Positions 18,175 through 28,600 of a stretch of 64,000 bases of DNA are shown here, in pieces (position 1 is the first letter of the stretch; each line of letters begins with the position of its first letter). Origin of the DNA: Microbacterium sp. HD4P20 (lineage in GTDB: Bacteria > Actinomycetota > Actinomycetes > Actinomycetales > Microbacteriaceae); the NCBI RefSeq assembly GCF_019449275.2, contig NZ_JAHZQZ020000019.1, forward strand, positions 62,001 through 126,000. Reading direction: 5' to 3'. The translations under genes and the position numbers were made by a program. The notes below the pieces were generated by a model, which worked only from the letters and a program-made list of their open reading frames with translations, did not search any database and had not been told where the DNA came from.

Positions 18175-19118
18175 CCGAGAGCATGCGCACCGTGCCTCGG
18201 AGGGCGGTGGATCGCATCTTCCGGCCCGCGGTACAGGGCGGCATCCGCGACTCCCGCAGCTATACGGTGTTCCGCGTCGTCAACGCGGTGCTCATCGTCG
18301 TGATCTGCTTCGTGACGCTCTACCCGTTCCTCAACGTCGTCGCACAGGCGTTCAGTTCCGAGGCCTACATCCGCGCCGGGCAGGTGAACCTGATTCCCCA
18401 GGGATTCAATGTCACCACCTTCAGCTACGTCATGAGCGACCCGCTGTTCTGGCGCAACTACGGCAACACCGTCGTCTATACCGTCGTGGCGACCGCGATC
18501 GCGATGGTGCTCACGACGACGTTCGCCTACGCGCTGTCCAAGCGGCACCTGAAGGCGCGGGCGTTCTTCATCGGCGTCGCCGTGTTCACGATGTTCTTCA
18601 ACGGCGGCCTGATCCCGAACTACATCCTGATCAACACCCTCGGCTTCAAGAACACGCTCTGGGCCATCGTCATCCCGAACGCGATCAGCGTGTTCAACCT
18701 CCTGGTCATGAAGGCGTTCTTCGAGAACTTCCCGACCGACCTCGAAGAGGCGGCGGCGATCGACGGCCTCACCACCTACGGCATCCTGTGGAAGATCGTG
18801 CTGCCGTTGAGCAAGGCGGTGATCGCGACCATGGTTCTCTTCTACGCGGTCTCGTTCTGGAACTCCTGGTTCGCGGCCTTCCTCTATATGGATGACGCGC
18901 AGCTGTATCCGGTGACGGTGTATCTGAGGAATCTACTCGCGGCCGCCACCGGCACGGAGGCTCTGGGGGCCGGCAGCGGCTCCGGCGATTCGGCGCAGGT
19001 GGCCTCGAACGTCAAGGCGGTCACCATGCTGCTCACCGTGCTGCCGATCATCTGCCTCTATCCCTTCATCCAGAAGTACTTCGTCTCGGGCGTGATGCTC
19101 GGCTCGGTCAAGCAGTGA
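18171..19118 (+). CDS. ABC sugar permease, LplC/YtcP type
   Basis: 315 residues from the GTG at 18171, chosen because it overlaps the previous stop as GTGA; an ATG at 18183 would give 311. There are six predicted membrane helices and the EAA loop EEAAAIDGLTTYGILWK. LplC-type permeases end in GVMLGSVKQ-like sequences, as here. It pairs with the permease at 17146 and the lipoprotein at 19169 as the inner-membrane channel for xylan or aldouronate oligosaccharides. The substrate is inferred from the GH67, GH10 and esterase neighbours. Confidence 0.9.
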   Translation: MTESMRTVPRRAVDRIFRPAVQGGIRDSRSYTVFRVVNAVLIVVICFVTLYPFLNVVAQAFSSEAYIRAGQVNLIPQGFNVTTFSYVMSDPLFWRNYGNTVVYTVVATAIAMVLTTTFAYALSKRHLKARAFFIGVAVFTMFFNGGLIPNYILINTLGFKNTLWAIVIPNAISVFNLLVMKAFFENFPTDLEEAAAIDGLTTYGILWKIVLPLSKAVIATMVLFYAVSFWNSWFAAFLYMDDAQLYPVTVYLRNLLAAATGTEALGAGSGSGDSAQVASNVKAVTMLLTVLPIICLYPFIQKYFVSGVMLGSVKQ

Positions 19119-19168
19119 CCCGTCGTCCTCGAGGCGCATCTTCTCAACCCCCTAAGAAAGGAAATCTG

Positions 19169-20848
19169 ATGGCACAGCAGATCCGAGCGATCGGCCGCAC
19201 GCGACGCGGCGTGATGCTCGCCGGTGCGCTGCTCGCTGCGGGCGCCCTCGTCCTCAGCGGCTGCGACTCCCCGAGCGCCGGACCCGAAGGCGAGGCGTCG
19301 GAGTTCGACTTCACCGGCAAGGATGTCGGTGCGATGGAGGACTACGGCGTCGGCGACACGTTCAGCGCGACCGAGCCCGTCGAGTTCGGGCTCTTCTATC
19401 GCGATCACCCCAACTATCCGCTCGACGAGGACTGGCTCATCCTGGAGCAGCTCGAGGCGAACCAGCAGGTGACCTTCGACTTCGTCAGCGCGCCGCTTTC
19501 GGAGTGGGACCAGCGCAAATCGCTCGTCATCGGCGCCGGCGACGCGCCGGACATCATCTCGGTCACCTACCCCGGCCAGGAGGTGTCGTTCGTCTCGGGC
19601 GGTGCAATCCTGCCCGCCAGCGACTTCGTGCAGTACATGCCGAACTTCATGGACAAGGTCGAGAAGTGGGACCTGGAGGCCGACCTCGATCAGCTGCGTC
19701 AGGAGGACGGCAAGTTCTACCTCTTCCCCGGCTTCCGCGAGGAACCGCGCGCGGAGTACTCGTTCGCGGTGCGCAGCGACATCTGGGAGGAACTGGGACT
19801 CAGCCTCGAGCCCGAGACGTTCGACGACTTCCGCGAACAGCTGCGCGCCGTGAAAGAGGCGTACCCCGACCTCTACCCCATGACCGACCGCTGGTCGGCC
19901 AACGGCCCGCTCGAGGGGACGCTCGGGTTCGTGTCGCCGAACTTCGGCACGCAGGCCGGGTGGGGCTTCGGTGAGGGGCTCACCCACAAGGACGGCGAGT
20001 TCGCGTACACCGGTGCCACCGACGAATACCGCGATCTCGTTGAGTTCTACGCCTCCCTGGTCGAAGAGGGACTGCTCGACCCGGAGGCTGTGACGCAGGA
20101 CGACGACCAGGCGATCCAGAAGTTCGCTTCGGGAGAGGCGCTGTCGATCGGCACCAACGACCAGGAGATCGTCCGCTACCGTACGACGGTCGAAGAGCTC
20201 GGCACCGATGCCGAGATGGCCATGATCCGGGTGCCGGCGGGTCCCGCCGGTGACAACTTCCAGTACGGGCAGCGCCTCATCAGCGGGTTCATGCTCTCGA
20301 GCCAGGCCGCCGAGTCCGAGAACTTCCTGGCGCTGCTGCAGTTCCTGGACTGGCTTTACTACTCCGACGAGGGCCTCGAGTTCGCCAAGTGGGGCGTTGA
20401 GGGCGAGACCTACGCGAAGGACGGCTCGGGCACGCGCACGCTCAACGAGAACATCACCGCGATGGGGCTGAACCCCGGCGCGCCTGAGAACCTGCAGGCC
20501 GACTACGGGTTCTCCAACGGCGTGTGGTCGCTCGCGCACGGATCGACGCTCGACCTCGACCGCTCGATGCTGCGGGAAGAGACTCTGGAGTTCCTCGACA
20601 AGATGTCGACGAAGAACGTGCTCGAGCTGCCGCCTCCCGCCCCGCTCAGCGAGGTGGAGCGCGAGCAGGTCTCGCTGTACCAGTCGGCTCTGAAGGACCA
20701 CGTATGGCAGAACACCGCGCAGTTCATCCTCGGGCAGCGTCCGATGGACGAGTGGGACGCGTACGTGGCCGAGCTTGAAGGGCTCAACATGGGCGCCTAT
20801 ATCGACATCGTCAATGAGGCCGCCCAGCGGTACGAAGAGAACAACTGA
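19169..20848 (+). CDS. solute-binding lipoprotein of the oligosaccharide importer (LplA-like)
   Basis: 559 residues from the ATG at 19169, preceded by AAGAAAGGAAA. The signal peptide is twin-arginine-like at the start (RTRRGVMLAG) and ends in a lipobox LVLSGC, so the mature protein is lipid-anchored outside the membrane. It is longer than the usual 420-450 residues, which is normal for LplA-type binders of larger oligosaccharides. It should capture xylanase products and pass them to the two permeases encoded directly upstream. A strong hairpin follows the stop codon and may make this the most abundant product by protecting the 3' end of its mRNA. Confidence 0.9.
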   Translation: MAQQIRAIGRTRRGVMLAGALLAAGALVLSGCDSPSAGPEGEASEFDFTGKDVGAMEDYGVGDTFSATEPVEFGLFYRDHPNYPLDEDWLILEQLEANQQVTFDFVSAPLSEWDQRKSLVIGAGDAPDIISVTYPGQEVSFVSGGAILPASDFVQYMPNFMDKVEKWDLEADLDQLRQEDGKFYLFPGFREEPRAEYSFAVRSDIWEELGLSLEPETFDDFREQLRAVKEAYPDLYPMTDRWSANGPLEGTLGFVSPNFGTQAGWGFGEGLTHKDGEFAYTGATDEYRDLVEFYASLVEEGLLDPEAVTQDDDQAIQKFASGEALSIGTNDQEIVRYRTTVEELGTDAEMAMIRVPAGPAGDNFQYGQRLISGFMLSSQAAESENFLALLQFLDWLYYSDEGLEFAKWGVEGETYAKDGSGTRTLNENITAMGLNPGAPENLQADYGFSNGVWSLAHGSTLDLDRSMLREETLEFLDKMSTKNVLELPPPAPLSEVEREQVSLYQSALKDHVWQNTAQFILGQRPMDEWDAYVAELEGLNMGAYIDIVNEAAQRYEENN

Positions 20849-20854
20849 CACTGA

Positions 20855-20905
20855 CGGATGCCGCGGCCCCGTACCTCCGTGTGAGGCGCGGGGCTGCGGC
20901 ATCCG
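20855..20905 (+). terminator. hairpin between importer and GH42 genes
   Basis: CGGATGCCGCGGCCCCG (20855-20871) pairs with CGGGGCTGCGGCATCCG (20889-20905) with one mismatch. No T-run follows. It starts 7 nt after the lipoprotein stop, so it may act as a partial terminator or 3'-end stabiliser within the operon. Confidence 0.65.
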
Positions 20906-20938
20906 CACGGATCGCCATCACCCATTTCTGGAGCTTCG

Positions 20939-22966
20939 ATGTCCCTTCCCGCGATGAGCAAGATCCCCTTCGGCGGGGATTACAACCCCGAGCAGTGGGA
21001 CGAGGGGGTGTGGGATGCCGACTATCGGGCCTTCGATCTCGCGGGGATCGACCTGCTGACGGTCGGCGTCTTCACGTGGGCCCTCACGCAGCCTGACGAA
21101 GAGACCTACGACTTCGCGGCGCTGCAGCGCATCCTCGATCGCGCACAGGCGGAGGGCCGCAGGGTGTGCCTGGCCACGGGTACCGCAGCGGTCCCGCCGT
21201 GGCTGGCGCACCGGCATCCCGATGTGTGCCGCACCGATTTCGAGGGCCGGCGCCACGTGTTCGGCGTGCGCCACAACGCGTGTGCGAGCTCGCCGAACTA
21301 CCGTCGCCTGGCGGCGGCGGTCGCGGGCCGGATCGCCGAGCGGTTCGCAGACCACCCCGCCGTGGTCGCGTGGCACATCAACAACGAGTACGGCGGCCTC
21401 TGCTATTGCGAGAACTGCGCGGCGGAGTTCCGTCTGTGGTTGCAGGAAAGGTACGGCACGCTCGATCGCCTCAACGACGCGTGGAACACGACTTTCTGGT
21501 CCCACCGCTACACCGACTGGGAGCAGATCGTGCCGCCCAACATGCTTTCGGAGCACTGGCGAGGCCCGAACCACACCGCGTTCCAGGGCGTGACGCTGGA
21601 CTATCACCGCTTCAACACCGACAACATCCTGCGCACGTTCCGTGAGGAGAAGGACGCGATCCGCGCCCACTCCGACCTGCCCGCGACGACGAACATGATG
21701 GCCATCTATCGCCACCTCGACTACCACCGCTGGGCCCCGCACCTGGACTTCGCGTCGTGGGACAACTACCCCACCGACGGGTCGCCGGTCTCTCGCATGG
21801 CGCTCAGCCATTCGCTCATGCGCGGGCTCAAGGACGGGCAGCCGTTCTGGCTCATGGAACAGACGCCGACGATGACGGCGACTCGGGATTTCAACCCTGT
21901 CAAGCGACCGGGCGTGATGCGGCTGTGGTCGTGGCAGGCCGTCGCGCACGGCTCGGATTCGGTGCTGTTCTTCCAGATGAGGCACAGCAAAGGTGCCTCC
22001 GAGAAGTACCACGGCGCGATCCTGAACCACGCGGGTCGCACCGATACGCGCTCGTTCGGCGAGGTTGCGGCCCTGGGCGCGGAGCTCGAGGCGGTGGGCG
22101 ATCGCTTGCTGAACGCCCGGACGCCCGCCAGGGTCGCGCTGCTGTTCGACTGGGACTCGTGGTGGGCGCTGGAGATCTCGGACGGCTTCAGCCGCGCCGC
22201 GAAGTACGAGGCGCAGGTCGTGTCGTACTACGAGGCGCTGTGGCAGGCGGGCGCGATCGTGGACGTGGTGCCGGTGACAGCAGAGCTCTCGGCCTACGAC
22301 GTCGTGGTGGCGCCCTTCCTGCACATGCTCAAGCGCGACACCGCCACGCGACTGGAGGATGTGGCCCGCCGCGGCGGTACCGTCCTCACCACGGTGATGT
22401 CGGGCCGCGTCGACGAGGACGACAACGCCTTCCTCATGGACGTGCCGGGGCCGCTGGGCTCGCTCACCGGCATCCGCATCGACGAGACCGACTCTCTCCC
22501 GCCCGAGCACTCGCAGCCGGTCGTGCTGTCGATGCCCGACGGCGCCGAGACCACGGTGGCGGCATCCCATCTGTTCGACGTCGTGCAGCTGCAGGAGGCG
22601 ACCGCGGTCGGTGCCTACACCGAGGACTTCTACGCGGGTACGCCCGCAGTGACGCGCAACGCGTTCGGCGACGGCGAAGGCTGGTACGTCGCCACGTGCC
22701 TGGACCAGGACGGCGTGGACTGGGTGGTGCGCCGCGTCCTCGAGCGTCACGGGCTGGTCGGACCGTTCGCCGATGTGCGGGATCTCGAGCACACCAGCCG
22801 CGAGGTGGGCGATCGGCGGTACGACTTCGTACTCAACCACGCCGACGGTGCGGTTGCGGTGCCATCGCCCTTCGCCGGCACCGACATCCTCACCGGCCGC
22901 ACGATCGGCGGGGGAGACACCCTCGAGATCGCCCCTGCCGGCGTGCTGATCATTGAAGCTCGATGA
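20939..22966 (+). CDS. GH42 beta-galactosidase / alpha-L-arabinopyranosidase
   Basis: 675 residues. It is a GH42 enzyme with FGGDYNPEQW at the N-terminus, acid/base Glu150 in HINNEYGG, nucleophile Glu307 in WLMEQTP and the zinc-site cysteines in CYCENC. The three-domain length is normal (barrel, trimerisation domain, beta end). There is no signal peptide, so it acts in the cytoplasm. GH42 enzymes release terminal beta-galactose, and some remove alpha-L-arabinopyranose. Next to xylan genes it may strip such side groups from imported hemicellulose fragments. A second ATG at 20954 is possible. The stop overlaps the next gene as ATGA. Confidence 0.92.
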   Translation: MSLPAMSKIPFGGDYNPEQWDEGVWDADYRAFDLAGIDLLTVGVFTWALTQPDEETYDFAALQRILDRAQAEGRRVCLATGTAAVPPWLAHRHPDVCRTDFEGRRHVFGVRHNACASSPNYRRLAAAVAGRIAERFADHPAVVAWHINNEYGGLCYCENCAAEFRLWLQERYGTLDRLNDAWNTTFWSHRYTDWEQIVPPNMLSEHWRGPNHTAFQGVTLDYHRFNTDNILRTFREEKDAIRAHSDLPATTNMMAIYRHLDYHRWAPHLDFASWDNYPTDGSPVSRMALSHSLMRGLKDGQPFWLMEQTPTMTATRDFNPVKRPGVMRLWSWQAVAHGSDSVLFFQMRHSKGASEKYHGAILNHAGRTDTRSFGEVAALGAELEAVGDRLLNARTPARVALLFDWDSWWALEISDGFSRAAKYEAQVVSYYEALWQAGAIVDVVPVTAELSAYDVVVAPFLHMLKRDTATRLEDVARRGGTVLTTVMSGRVDEDDNAFLMDVPGPLGSLTGIRIDETDSLPPEHSQPVVLSMPDGAETTVAASHLFDVVQLQEATAVGAYTEDFYAGTPAVTRNAFGDGEGWYVATCLDQDGVDWVVRRVLERHGLVGPFADVRDLEHTSREVGDRRYDFVLNHADGAVAVPSPFAGTDILTGRTIGGGDTLEIAPAGVLIIEAR

Positions 22967-23733
22967 CGTACGCGCCGCGCGACCGCGCACGAGGCAGGAT
23001 GGTCTCCGATGTCGAATCACACCGATCACGGGCGGCGCCGATGACCGGCGGCGGCGCCCCCGATCCCCGGCGGGAGCTGTTCGGGCGCGTCACGGGCGTC
23101 ATCTACTGGTTCTTGATCGTCGAGCTGTGCTTCCTCCTCGCCGCGCTGCCCGGCTTCGTCGGCATCGTGCTGCTGGAGCGGGCGCCGTCGAACATCCCGC
23201 TCTACGCCGTGTGCCTCATACCGGTCGGCCCGGCGTTCTCGGCGGCGATGTCGGCGATGGCCGCACGCACCCGCGACCAGGAGCTCTCGGTCTGGCCGCG
23301 CTTCTGGCGCTCGTACGCCGGAAACCTACGCGATGTGCTCTTCGTGTGGATCCCCGCGCTCGCGGTCGCGACGATCCTGGGCATGAACATCGCGTTCGGG
23401 GGCACGGTCGGCGTCGACGGATTCTTCATCGGTGCCTCGATCGTGCTGCTGGTCTTCCTCGCGGTGTGGGCGGCGAACGGCCTCGTCATCGCGTCGTGCT
23501 TCCGCTTCCGTGCCCGCGACACCGCCCGCCTGGCGCTGTACTACCTCGCCGCCAAACCCCTCGTCACGCTCGGGGCCCTGTCGTATCTCGTGCTCGCGAC
23601 AGCGATCGTCGCGTTCTCATCGGACTGGGTGCTGGCCCTGCTCGGTGTCTTCTTCGCCGCGTTCGCGCGGGTGACCGCGCGGCCGATGATCGCCGACATC
23701 ACCGCGCGCTTCGTCGCACCCGACGAGTCGTAG
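22963..23733 (+). CDS. YesL-like membrane protein (DUF624)
   Basis: 256 residues. A charged N-terminus of about 40 residues is followed by a hydrophobic protein with about five membrane helices. The pattern GRVTGVIYWFLIVELCFLLA opening the first helix is typical of DUF624/YesL. Members occur beside Lpl/Yte-type oligosaccharide importers, as here, but their function is not established; an accessory role in transport is the usual guess. Its ATG overlaps the GH42 stop (ATGA), so it is translationally coupled. Internal ATGs near codons 13 and 27 are alternative starts; the family homology begins near residue 35. Confidence 0.8.
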   Translation: MTYAPRDRARGRMVSDVESHRSRAAPMTGGGAPDPRRELFGRVTGVIYWFLIVELCFLLAALPGFVGIVLLERAPSNIPLYAVCLIPVGPAFSAAMSAMAARTRDQELSVWPRFWRSYAGNLRDVLFVWIPALAVATILGMNIAFGGTVGVDGFFIGASIVLLVFLAVWAANGLVIASCFRFRARDTARLALYYLAAKPLVTLGALSYLVLATAIVAFSSDWVLALLGVFFAAFARVTARPMIADITARFVAPDES

Positions 23734-23751
23734 AGGCTCCGGTGCCGGACG

Positions 23752-25716
23752 TCAGTAGATCGTGCGGCCGTGCTCGTCCGGGATGCCGGACTTGCGCCAG
23801 AAGTACGTGTTGATCTGATCGCGCCACTCCACCGCCGAACGCACCTGCTCGGCGAGCCGGTTGTTCACGCGGGCATGGAGCGCAGCATCCACCCGGCCTT
23901 CGAGCCCGGCCCAGACGGCCGGGAGCGCCTCGACGGCCTCGACACCGGCGAAGTGCGTGTCATAGATGTGCTGGATGACCGTCGATCCGCTGCGCAGGCG
24001 ATGGGTGTAGGGCACGTGATGGAAGAACAGCAGCAGCTCGTCGGGGACGGTGTCGAGCGACTCGTACGCCTCGCGCCACGGTGACGGGTACTGCCCCGCG
24101 TAGCCGGTTCCCGTCGCCACGGTGCGGTCGACCCCGATGCCGTCGCGATCGGCGAAGTGGTACGTGCCCCACGGCGAGTACTCGTAGCCGTCGACCGCCG
24201 GTCCGTAGTGCCCCTGCGGCGACACCATGAAGCCGACGCCGAGTGGCGCGGTGTACGACTCGTAGGTGCGCCACGAATCGTCGAGGATCGAATGGATGCC
24301 GTCGCGCACGCGCTGGTCGGATCCGAAAGTCAGCGCGATCCATTCGTCGAGGATCGCCGCCGGGTCGAGCGTCGGATCCCACGCGAGGCGGCCGTAGGCG
24401 TACAGGTTGGCCTGGGCGAGGGGATGCCCCGTCCAGAACGCGTCGTCGCCGATGTTGGACACCGCGACGATCCCGCCGCGGACGATCTCGGCAACCGCCG
24501 GGCCGTCGTCGCCGAACGGCCGGAAGTCGAGGATCTCGCGCCATTGCGGGGCGAGGTACACGGCGTGGAGCTGGTGCCCGGTGTACTCCTGCGTGACCTG
24601 CAGCTCGAGCGCCACGCGCGTGTCGCGCATCACGGGGATCACGGGCGACACCGGCTCGCGGGTTTGGAAGTCGAGCGGTCCGTACTTCACCTGCAGGACG
24701 ACGTTGTCGTCGAACTGACCGTCGAGCGGGGCGAAGTGGTCGTATGCGGCACGAGCGCGGTCGGTCGAGCGATCGCGCCAGTCCTGCCGGTGGTTGTAGA
24801 CGAACGCCCGCCAGTGCACCATGCCGCCATGCGGCGCGAGTGCGCGCGCGAGCATGTTCGCGCCCTCGGCGTGGCTGCGGCCGTAGGCGAAGGGGCCGGG
24901 CTGCCCTTCCGAGTCGGCCTTGACGACGAACCCGCCGAAGTCCGGGATCGCGGCGTACACGCGATTCGCCGTCTCGGCCCACCACCCCTGCACTCCGTCA
25001 TCGAGAGGATCGGACGTGCCGAGCCCGCCGAGCGTGAGGGGGGCGGCGAAGCTCACCGACAGATGCGTGCGGATACCCCACTCTCTGAAGATTCCGGCCA
25101 GCCGCGCGACGCCGGGCAGGTCGTCGGTGAGCAGCCGTGCCTCGCGCGCGTGGACGTTGACGTTGTTGATCGCGACCCGGTTGATCCCGATCGAGGCGAG
25201 AAGCCGTGCGTATCGCTCCACCCGCGTGAGGTCGTCGCGCAAGCGGCCGTCGTCGTAGAAGATCGACCCGCCCGCGTACCCGCGCTCGACCTGCCCCATG
25301 ACGGGGTGCACCGCGACGTTGTCCCAGTGGTCGAGCATGCGCAGATCGTGCGCCGGCTCGTGGCGGGTGGTCTCTCCGACGTGGTGCGTCCCGGGCTGGG
25401 CCGCCTCACGCAGCAGCTGGAACCATCCGTACAGGGCTCCGGCTTCGGCGCCGTAGCGGACGACCGTACGGGCCGTTTCTCGCGTCAGGGTGAAGGACTC
25501 CGGTCCGAGCGCGTCGGCTGCGGCAGCCGGCTCGACGAGGATGTCGGTGCCGTCGCCTCCGGCGACGTCGACCAGGCGCAGGCCTAGTGCCGCGGCATCC
25601 CGTCGCACCGTCTCGAGGAGGGCGCCCTCGCCGGTGATTGCGATCGAACGGTCGCGCAGGCCCGCATCCTCGCGGTCGGCGAGGTCGTCGGGCAGCCACA
25701 TCGAGTGCACGGTCAT
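23752..25716 (-). CDS. aguA: GH67 alpha-glucuronidase
   Basis: 654 residues from the ATG at 25716, which has GGAGGAG upstream; 13 more in-frame codons before it look like spacer. Active-site residues are Glu270 ([10 protein letters not shown]), Asp349 (GPLDFQTRE) and Glu377 (VTQEYTG). The 79- and 28-residue spacings equal those I recall for Geobacillus AguA. It removes (4-O-methyl)glucuronic acid from the non-reducing end of imported aldouronic acids. There is no signal peptide. It lies at the end of the uxaC-manD-aguA run and supplies glucuronate to UxaC. It is convergent with the YesL-like gene, with only 18 nt between their ends. Confidence 0.95.
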   Translation of the reverse strand: MTVHSMWLPDDLADREDAGLRDRSIAITGEGALLETVRRDAAALGLRLVDVAGGDGTDILVEPAAAADALGPESFTLTRETARTVVRYGAEAGALYGWFQLLREAAQPGTHHVGETTRHEPAHDLRMLDHWDNVAVHPVMGQVERGYAGGSIFYDDGRLRDDLTRVERYARLLASIGINRVAINNVNVHAREARLLTDDLPGVARLAGIFREWGIRTHLSVSFAAPLTLGGLGTSDPLDDGVQGWWAETANRVYAAIPDFGGFVVKADSEGQPGPFAYGRSHAEGANMLARALAPHGGMVHWRAFVYNHRQDWRDRSTDRARAAYDHFAPLDGQFDDNVVLQVKYGPLDFQTREPVSPVIPVMRDTRVALELQVTQEYTGHQLHAVYLAPQWREILDFRPFGDDGPAVAEIVRGGIVAVSNIGDDAFWTGHPLAQANLYAYGRLAWDPTLDPAAILDEWIALTFGSDQRVRDGIHSILDDSWRTYESYTAPLGVGFMVSPQGHYGPAVDGYEYSPWGTYHFADRDGIGVDRTVATGTGYAGQYPSPWREAYESLDTVPDELLLFFHHVPYTHRLRSGSTVIQHIYDTHFAGVEAVEALPAVWAGLEGRVDAALHARVNNRLAEQVRSAVEWRDQINTYFWRKSGIPDEHGRTIY

Positions 25717-25751
25717 GTCATCTCCTCCGGAATGCCGGCAGCCGGCATCCC

Positions 25752-26996
25752 TCACCAGTCATGGACGGTCCCGTCGACGAGCCGAGCCGTCGGCAGGTAG
25801 GCGGGTTCATAGGGGAAGCCTGCGGCGGCGGCGTCGTCGTAGTCGACGCCCAGCCCCGGCTCGTCGCCGGGATGCAGCATCCCATCGGCGAAGGAGTACG
25901 AGGTGCGGAACACCTCGTCGGCGAGCGGCTGGTGCTCCATGTACTCCTGGATGCCGAAGTTGTGGATCGCGAGGTCCAGGTGCAGCGCCGCGGCCATGCC
26001 GACGGGCGAGATGTCGGTCGGGCCGTGGCTGCCAGAGCGCACCTGATACGTCGCGGCGAAGTCGAAGATGCGGCGCAGGCCCGTGATCCCCCCGGAGTGG
26101 GTTACCGACGCGCGTACGAAATCGATGAGCTGCTCCTGGATCAGCGTGGTGAAGTCCCACACCGAGTTGAGCACCTCGCCGATCGCCAGCGGCGTAGTGG
26201 TGTGCTGCCGGACGAGCCGCAGCGACTCCTGGTTCTCGACCGGCGTGCAGTCCTCGAGCCAGAAGAGGTCGTACGGCTCGAGGTCGCGGCCCAGCCGCGC
26301 CGCCTGGATCGGCGTCAGCCGGTGATGCGCGTCGTGAAGGAGCAGCAACTCCGGGCCGAACTCCGCCCTGGCCCATTCGAAGACGCCGGGCAGGTGCCGC
26401 ATGTACCGCGCAGAGTCCCAGCCCTCCTCGACCGCGAGGCCGGCGCGCTTCGCCGGCTCGTACGCGTAGCGGCCGGCCACCGCGGCGGCCACGCCGTACA
26501 TCGCGCCCATGCCCGGCACCGCGACTTGCAGGCGAATGGCGCGGTGGCCCTCCTCGAGCCGGGCACGAATAGAGTCACCGAGCGATGCGAGATCGCTGCC
26601 CGACGCGTGCGCGTAGACGAGGGCGCCGCTGCGCGAGGCCCCGCCCAGCAGCTGGTAGAGCGGCACGCCCGCGAGCTTGGCCTTGATGTCCCACAGCGCC
26701 ATGTCGACGGCTGCGATGGCCGACATCGTGACCGGCCCGCGCCGCCAGTACGCCGAGCGATAGAGCAGCTGCCAGGTGTCTTCGATGCGGTGCGCATCGC
26801 GGCCGACCAAGAGCGGGGCGACGTGGTCGCGCAGGTACGAGGCCACCGCCAGCTCGCGCCCGTTGAGCGTCGCGTCGCCGAGCCCCACCACGCCGTCCTC
26901 GGTGGTGATGCGCAGCGTGACGAAGTTTCGCGACGGACTGGAGACGAGCACCTCCGCCGACCGGATGCCGGCCATCGCCGGGGCGAGCGCCGTCAT
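25752..26996 (-). CDS. manD: ManD-type D-mannonate dehydratase (copy 2)
   Basis: 414 residues from the ATG at 26996, which overlaps the uxaC stop (ATGA). It is a close paralogue of the protein at 13360-14598 along its whole length, sharing [32 protein letters not shown] and HGPTDISP. The metal ligands are intact. Being coupled to uxaC and followed by aguA, it is the better candidate for the true glucuronate-route dehydratase giving 2-keto-3-deoxygluconate. Like copy 1 it has Pro in HGPTD, a residue I associate with slower or dual mannonate/gluconate members. Having two copies in one locus is unusual and suggests separate substrates or separate regulation. Confidence 0.9.
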   Translation of the reverse strand: MTALAPAMAGIRSAEVLVSSPSRNFVTLRITTEDGVVGLGDATLNGRELAVASYLRDHVAPLLVGRDAHRIEDTWQLLYRSAYWRRGPVTMSAIAAVDMALWDIKAKLAGVPLYQLLGGASRSGALVYAHASGSDLASLGDSIRARLEEGHRAIRLQVAVPGMGAMYGVAAAVAGRYAYEPAKRAGLAVEEGWDSARYMRHLPGVFEWARAEFGPELLLLHDAHHRLTPIQAARLGRDLEPYDLFWLEDCTPVENQESLRLVRQHTTTPLAIGEVLNSVWDFTTLIQEQLIDFVRASVTHSGGITGLRRIFDFAATYQVRSGSHGPTDISPVGMAAALHLDLAIHNFGIQEYMEHQPLADEVFRTSYSFADGMLHPGDEPGLGVDYDDAAAAGFPYEPAYLPTARLVDGTVHDW

Positions 26997-28471
26997 GCGG
27001 CTGCCCCGGCCGGCGCCGGATAGCTGTCGCGGGCGAGCCGATAGGCGAGATCCGCCGCGGCGTCCAGCGCTTCGTCGAGGTCGAGCCGGTGCTCGGCCAC
27101 CAGGCGCGCGAGGTAGCCGGCATCCGCTCGCCTCGACAGATCGTGTCGAGCGGGGATCGAGCAGAACGCGCGCGTGTCGTCGACGAACCCGCTGGTGTTG
27201 CGGAACCCCGCGGTGTCGGTCGTCGACTCGCGGAAGCGCCGCATCGCGTCGGGGGAGTCCAGGAACCACCACGGTGCTCCGAGGCGCAGCCCCGGGTATG
27301 CCCCGGCCAGCGGGGCGAGCTCACGGGAGTACACCGTCTCGTCGACCGTGAAGACGACCATGCGGAAGTTCGGGTGGTGTCCGAACGCCTCGAGAGCGGG
27401 GCGCAACGCGCGCGTGAATTCCGTGGCGATCGGGATGTCGTAGCCGATGTCGTGCCCGTATCGGGCCGCCGCACCGCGGTCATGATCACGGACGACCCCC
27501 GGGTGCAGCTGCATCACGAGGCCGTCCTCGGCCGACATCTCGGCCATCTGGAACAGCATGTGAGCGGTGAACGCGGCCGCGGCGGCGGAGTCGATCTCGC
27601 CGCGCCGCGCGTCGTCGAACAGGCGCCGCGCGTCGGCGTCGGCGAGCGGCGTCGTGTCAGGGCGCAGGTGCCCGTGGTCGGTCGCCCGCGCGCCGGCGCG
27701 GATGAAGGCGCGTCGGCGCGCGCGCAGCGCCTCGAGGAAGCCGTCGTAACGGAGAGCGTCGATGCCGCTGGACTCGCTCAGCCCCGACAGCAGCGATCCC
27801 CAATCGCCCCGCGCAGGCTCGAGCAGCGGGTCGGGGCGGAAGGTGGGGATGACGCGCCCGGCCCAGCCGTCGGCGGCGAGGCGCGCGTGGGCCTCGAGCG
27901 ATGCCGTCGCCGGGTCGGTGGTCGCGAGGACTTCGATACCGAAGCGCTCGAACAGTGCGCGCGGCCGGTACTCGGGGCGCGCCAGGCGATCGGAGAGGTG
28001 ATCGAAAAGCACGTCGGCCGTGGCGGCCGACGGCGGCACTGGTGCCTCGAACACCTCGATGAAGACGTGCTCCAGCCAGAACCTCGTGGGGGTGCCGCGG
28101 AACGCTTCCCACCCGGCGCAGAAGCGCCGCCAGATCACGCGGGGATCGGTCTCGGGGTCAGGTCCCACGCCGAGATCGGCGACCGTCCGGACTCCGGCAT
28201 CCCGGACGGCTCCCGGCGCCGTGGCCTGCGAGACCAGCATTCGCACGAGATAGTGGTCGGGAGTCACCAGCAGTGCGGCGGGATCGGGGAACTGCTCGTC
28301 GTCGGCGAGCATCGCCGCATCGACGTGGCCGTGCATCGACACGATCGGAAGGTGCTGGGTGGAGCGGAGGATCTCGCGAGCCACGCTGCGCACGCCCGGA
28401 TCGGACGGGAGTGCCCGGTCGGGATGCAGCGCCCACGTGCGCGTCGCCTCGTCCGCGGGGAGAACCGTCAT
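26993..28471 (-). CDS. uxaC: glucuronate isomerase
   Basis: 492 residues, slightly longer than the usual 465-475. It is an amidohydrolase-superfamily uronate isomerase: SMHGHVD near residue 46 supplies the metal-binding His-x-His, and [12 protein letters not shown] and [18 protein letters not shown] are further family signatures. It converts D-glucuronate to D-fructuronate, the step between AguA and UxuB. It is divergent from a LacI gene, and its promoter region holds two tandem operators. GGAG lies 5 nt before the ATG. The stop codon overlaps manD copy 2. Confidence 0.94.
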   Translation of the reverse strand: MTVLPADEATRTWALHPDRALPSDPGVRSVAREILRSTQHLPIVSMHGHVDAAMLADDEQFPDPAALLVTPDHYLVRMLVSQATAPGAVRDAGVRTVADLGVGPDPETDPRVIWRRFCAGWEAFRGTPTRFWLEHVFIEVFEAPVPPSAATADVLFDHLSDRLARPEYRPRALFERFGIEVLATTDPATASLEAHARLAADGWAGRVIPTFRPDPLLEPARGDWGSLLSGLSESSGIDALRYDGFLEALRARRRAFIRAGARATDHGHLRPDTTPLADADARRLFDDARRGEIDSAAAAAFTAHMLFQMAEMSAEDGLVMQLHPGVVRDHDRGAAARYGHDIGYDIPIATEFTRALRPALEAFGHHPNFRMVVFTVDETVYSRELAPLAGAYPGLRLGAPWWFLDSPDAMRRFRESTTDTAGFRNTSGFVDDTRAFCSIPARHDLSRRADAGYLARLVAEHRLDLDEALDAAADLAYRLARDSYPAPAGAAA

Positions 28472-28487
28472 CGGCGTGCTCCTTCAA

Positions 28488-28520
28488 TGTAAACGTTATT
28501 ATCCACTGTAAACGTTATTG
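28488..28520. promoter_or_regulatory. two tandem LacI-type operators between uxaC and lacI
   Basis: TGTAAACGTTATT occurs twice, at 28488-28500 and 28507-28519, 19 bp apart and so on nearly the same face of the helix. The sites lie 17 nt before the uxaC ATG and before the divergent LacI gene. Occupancy would shut uxaC and probably autoregulate the repressor. The centre AAACGTTA recurs before the xylanase gene (12118-12125). Confidence 0.75.
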
Positions 28521-28600
28521 TGGTCGTGACGGTACGACATGCTTCCGTCGGTGTCGCTCCCGCAGGATCTGCGGGAGAATGGCCTCCTCCGAGCAGCAAG

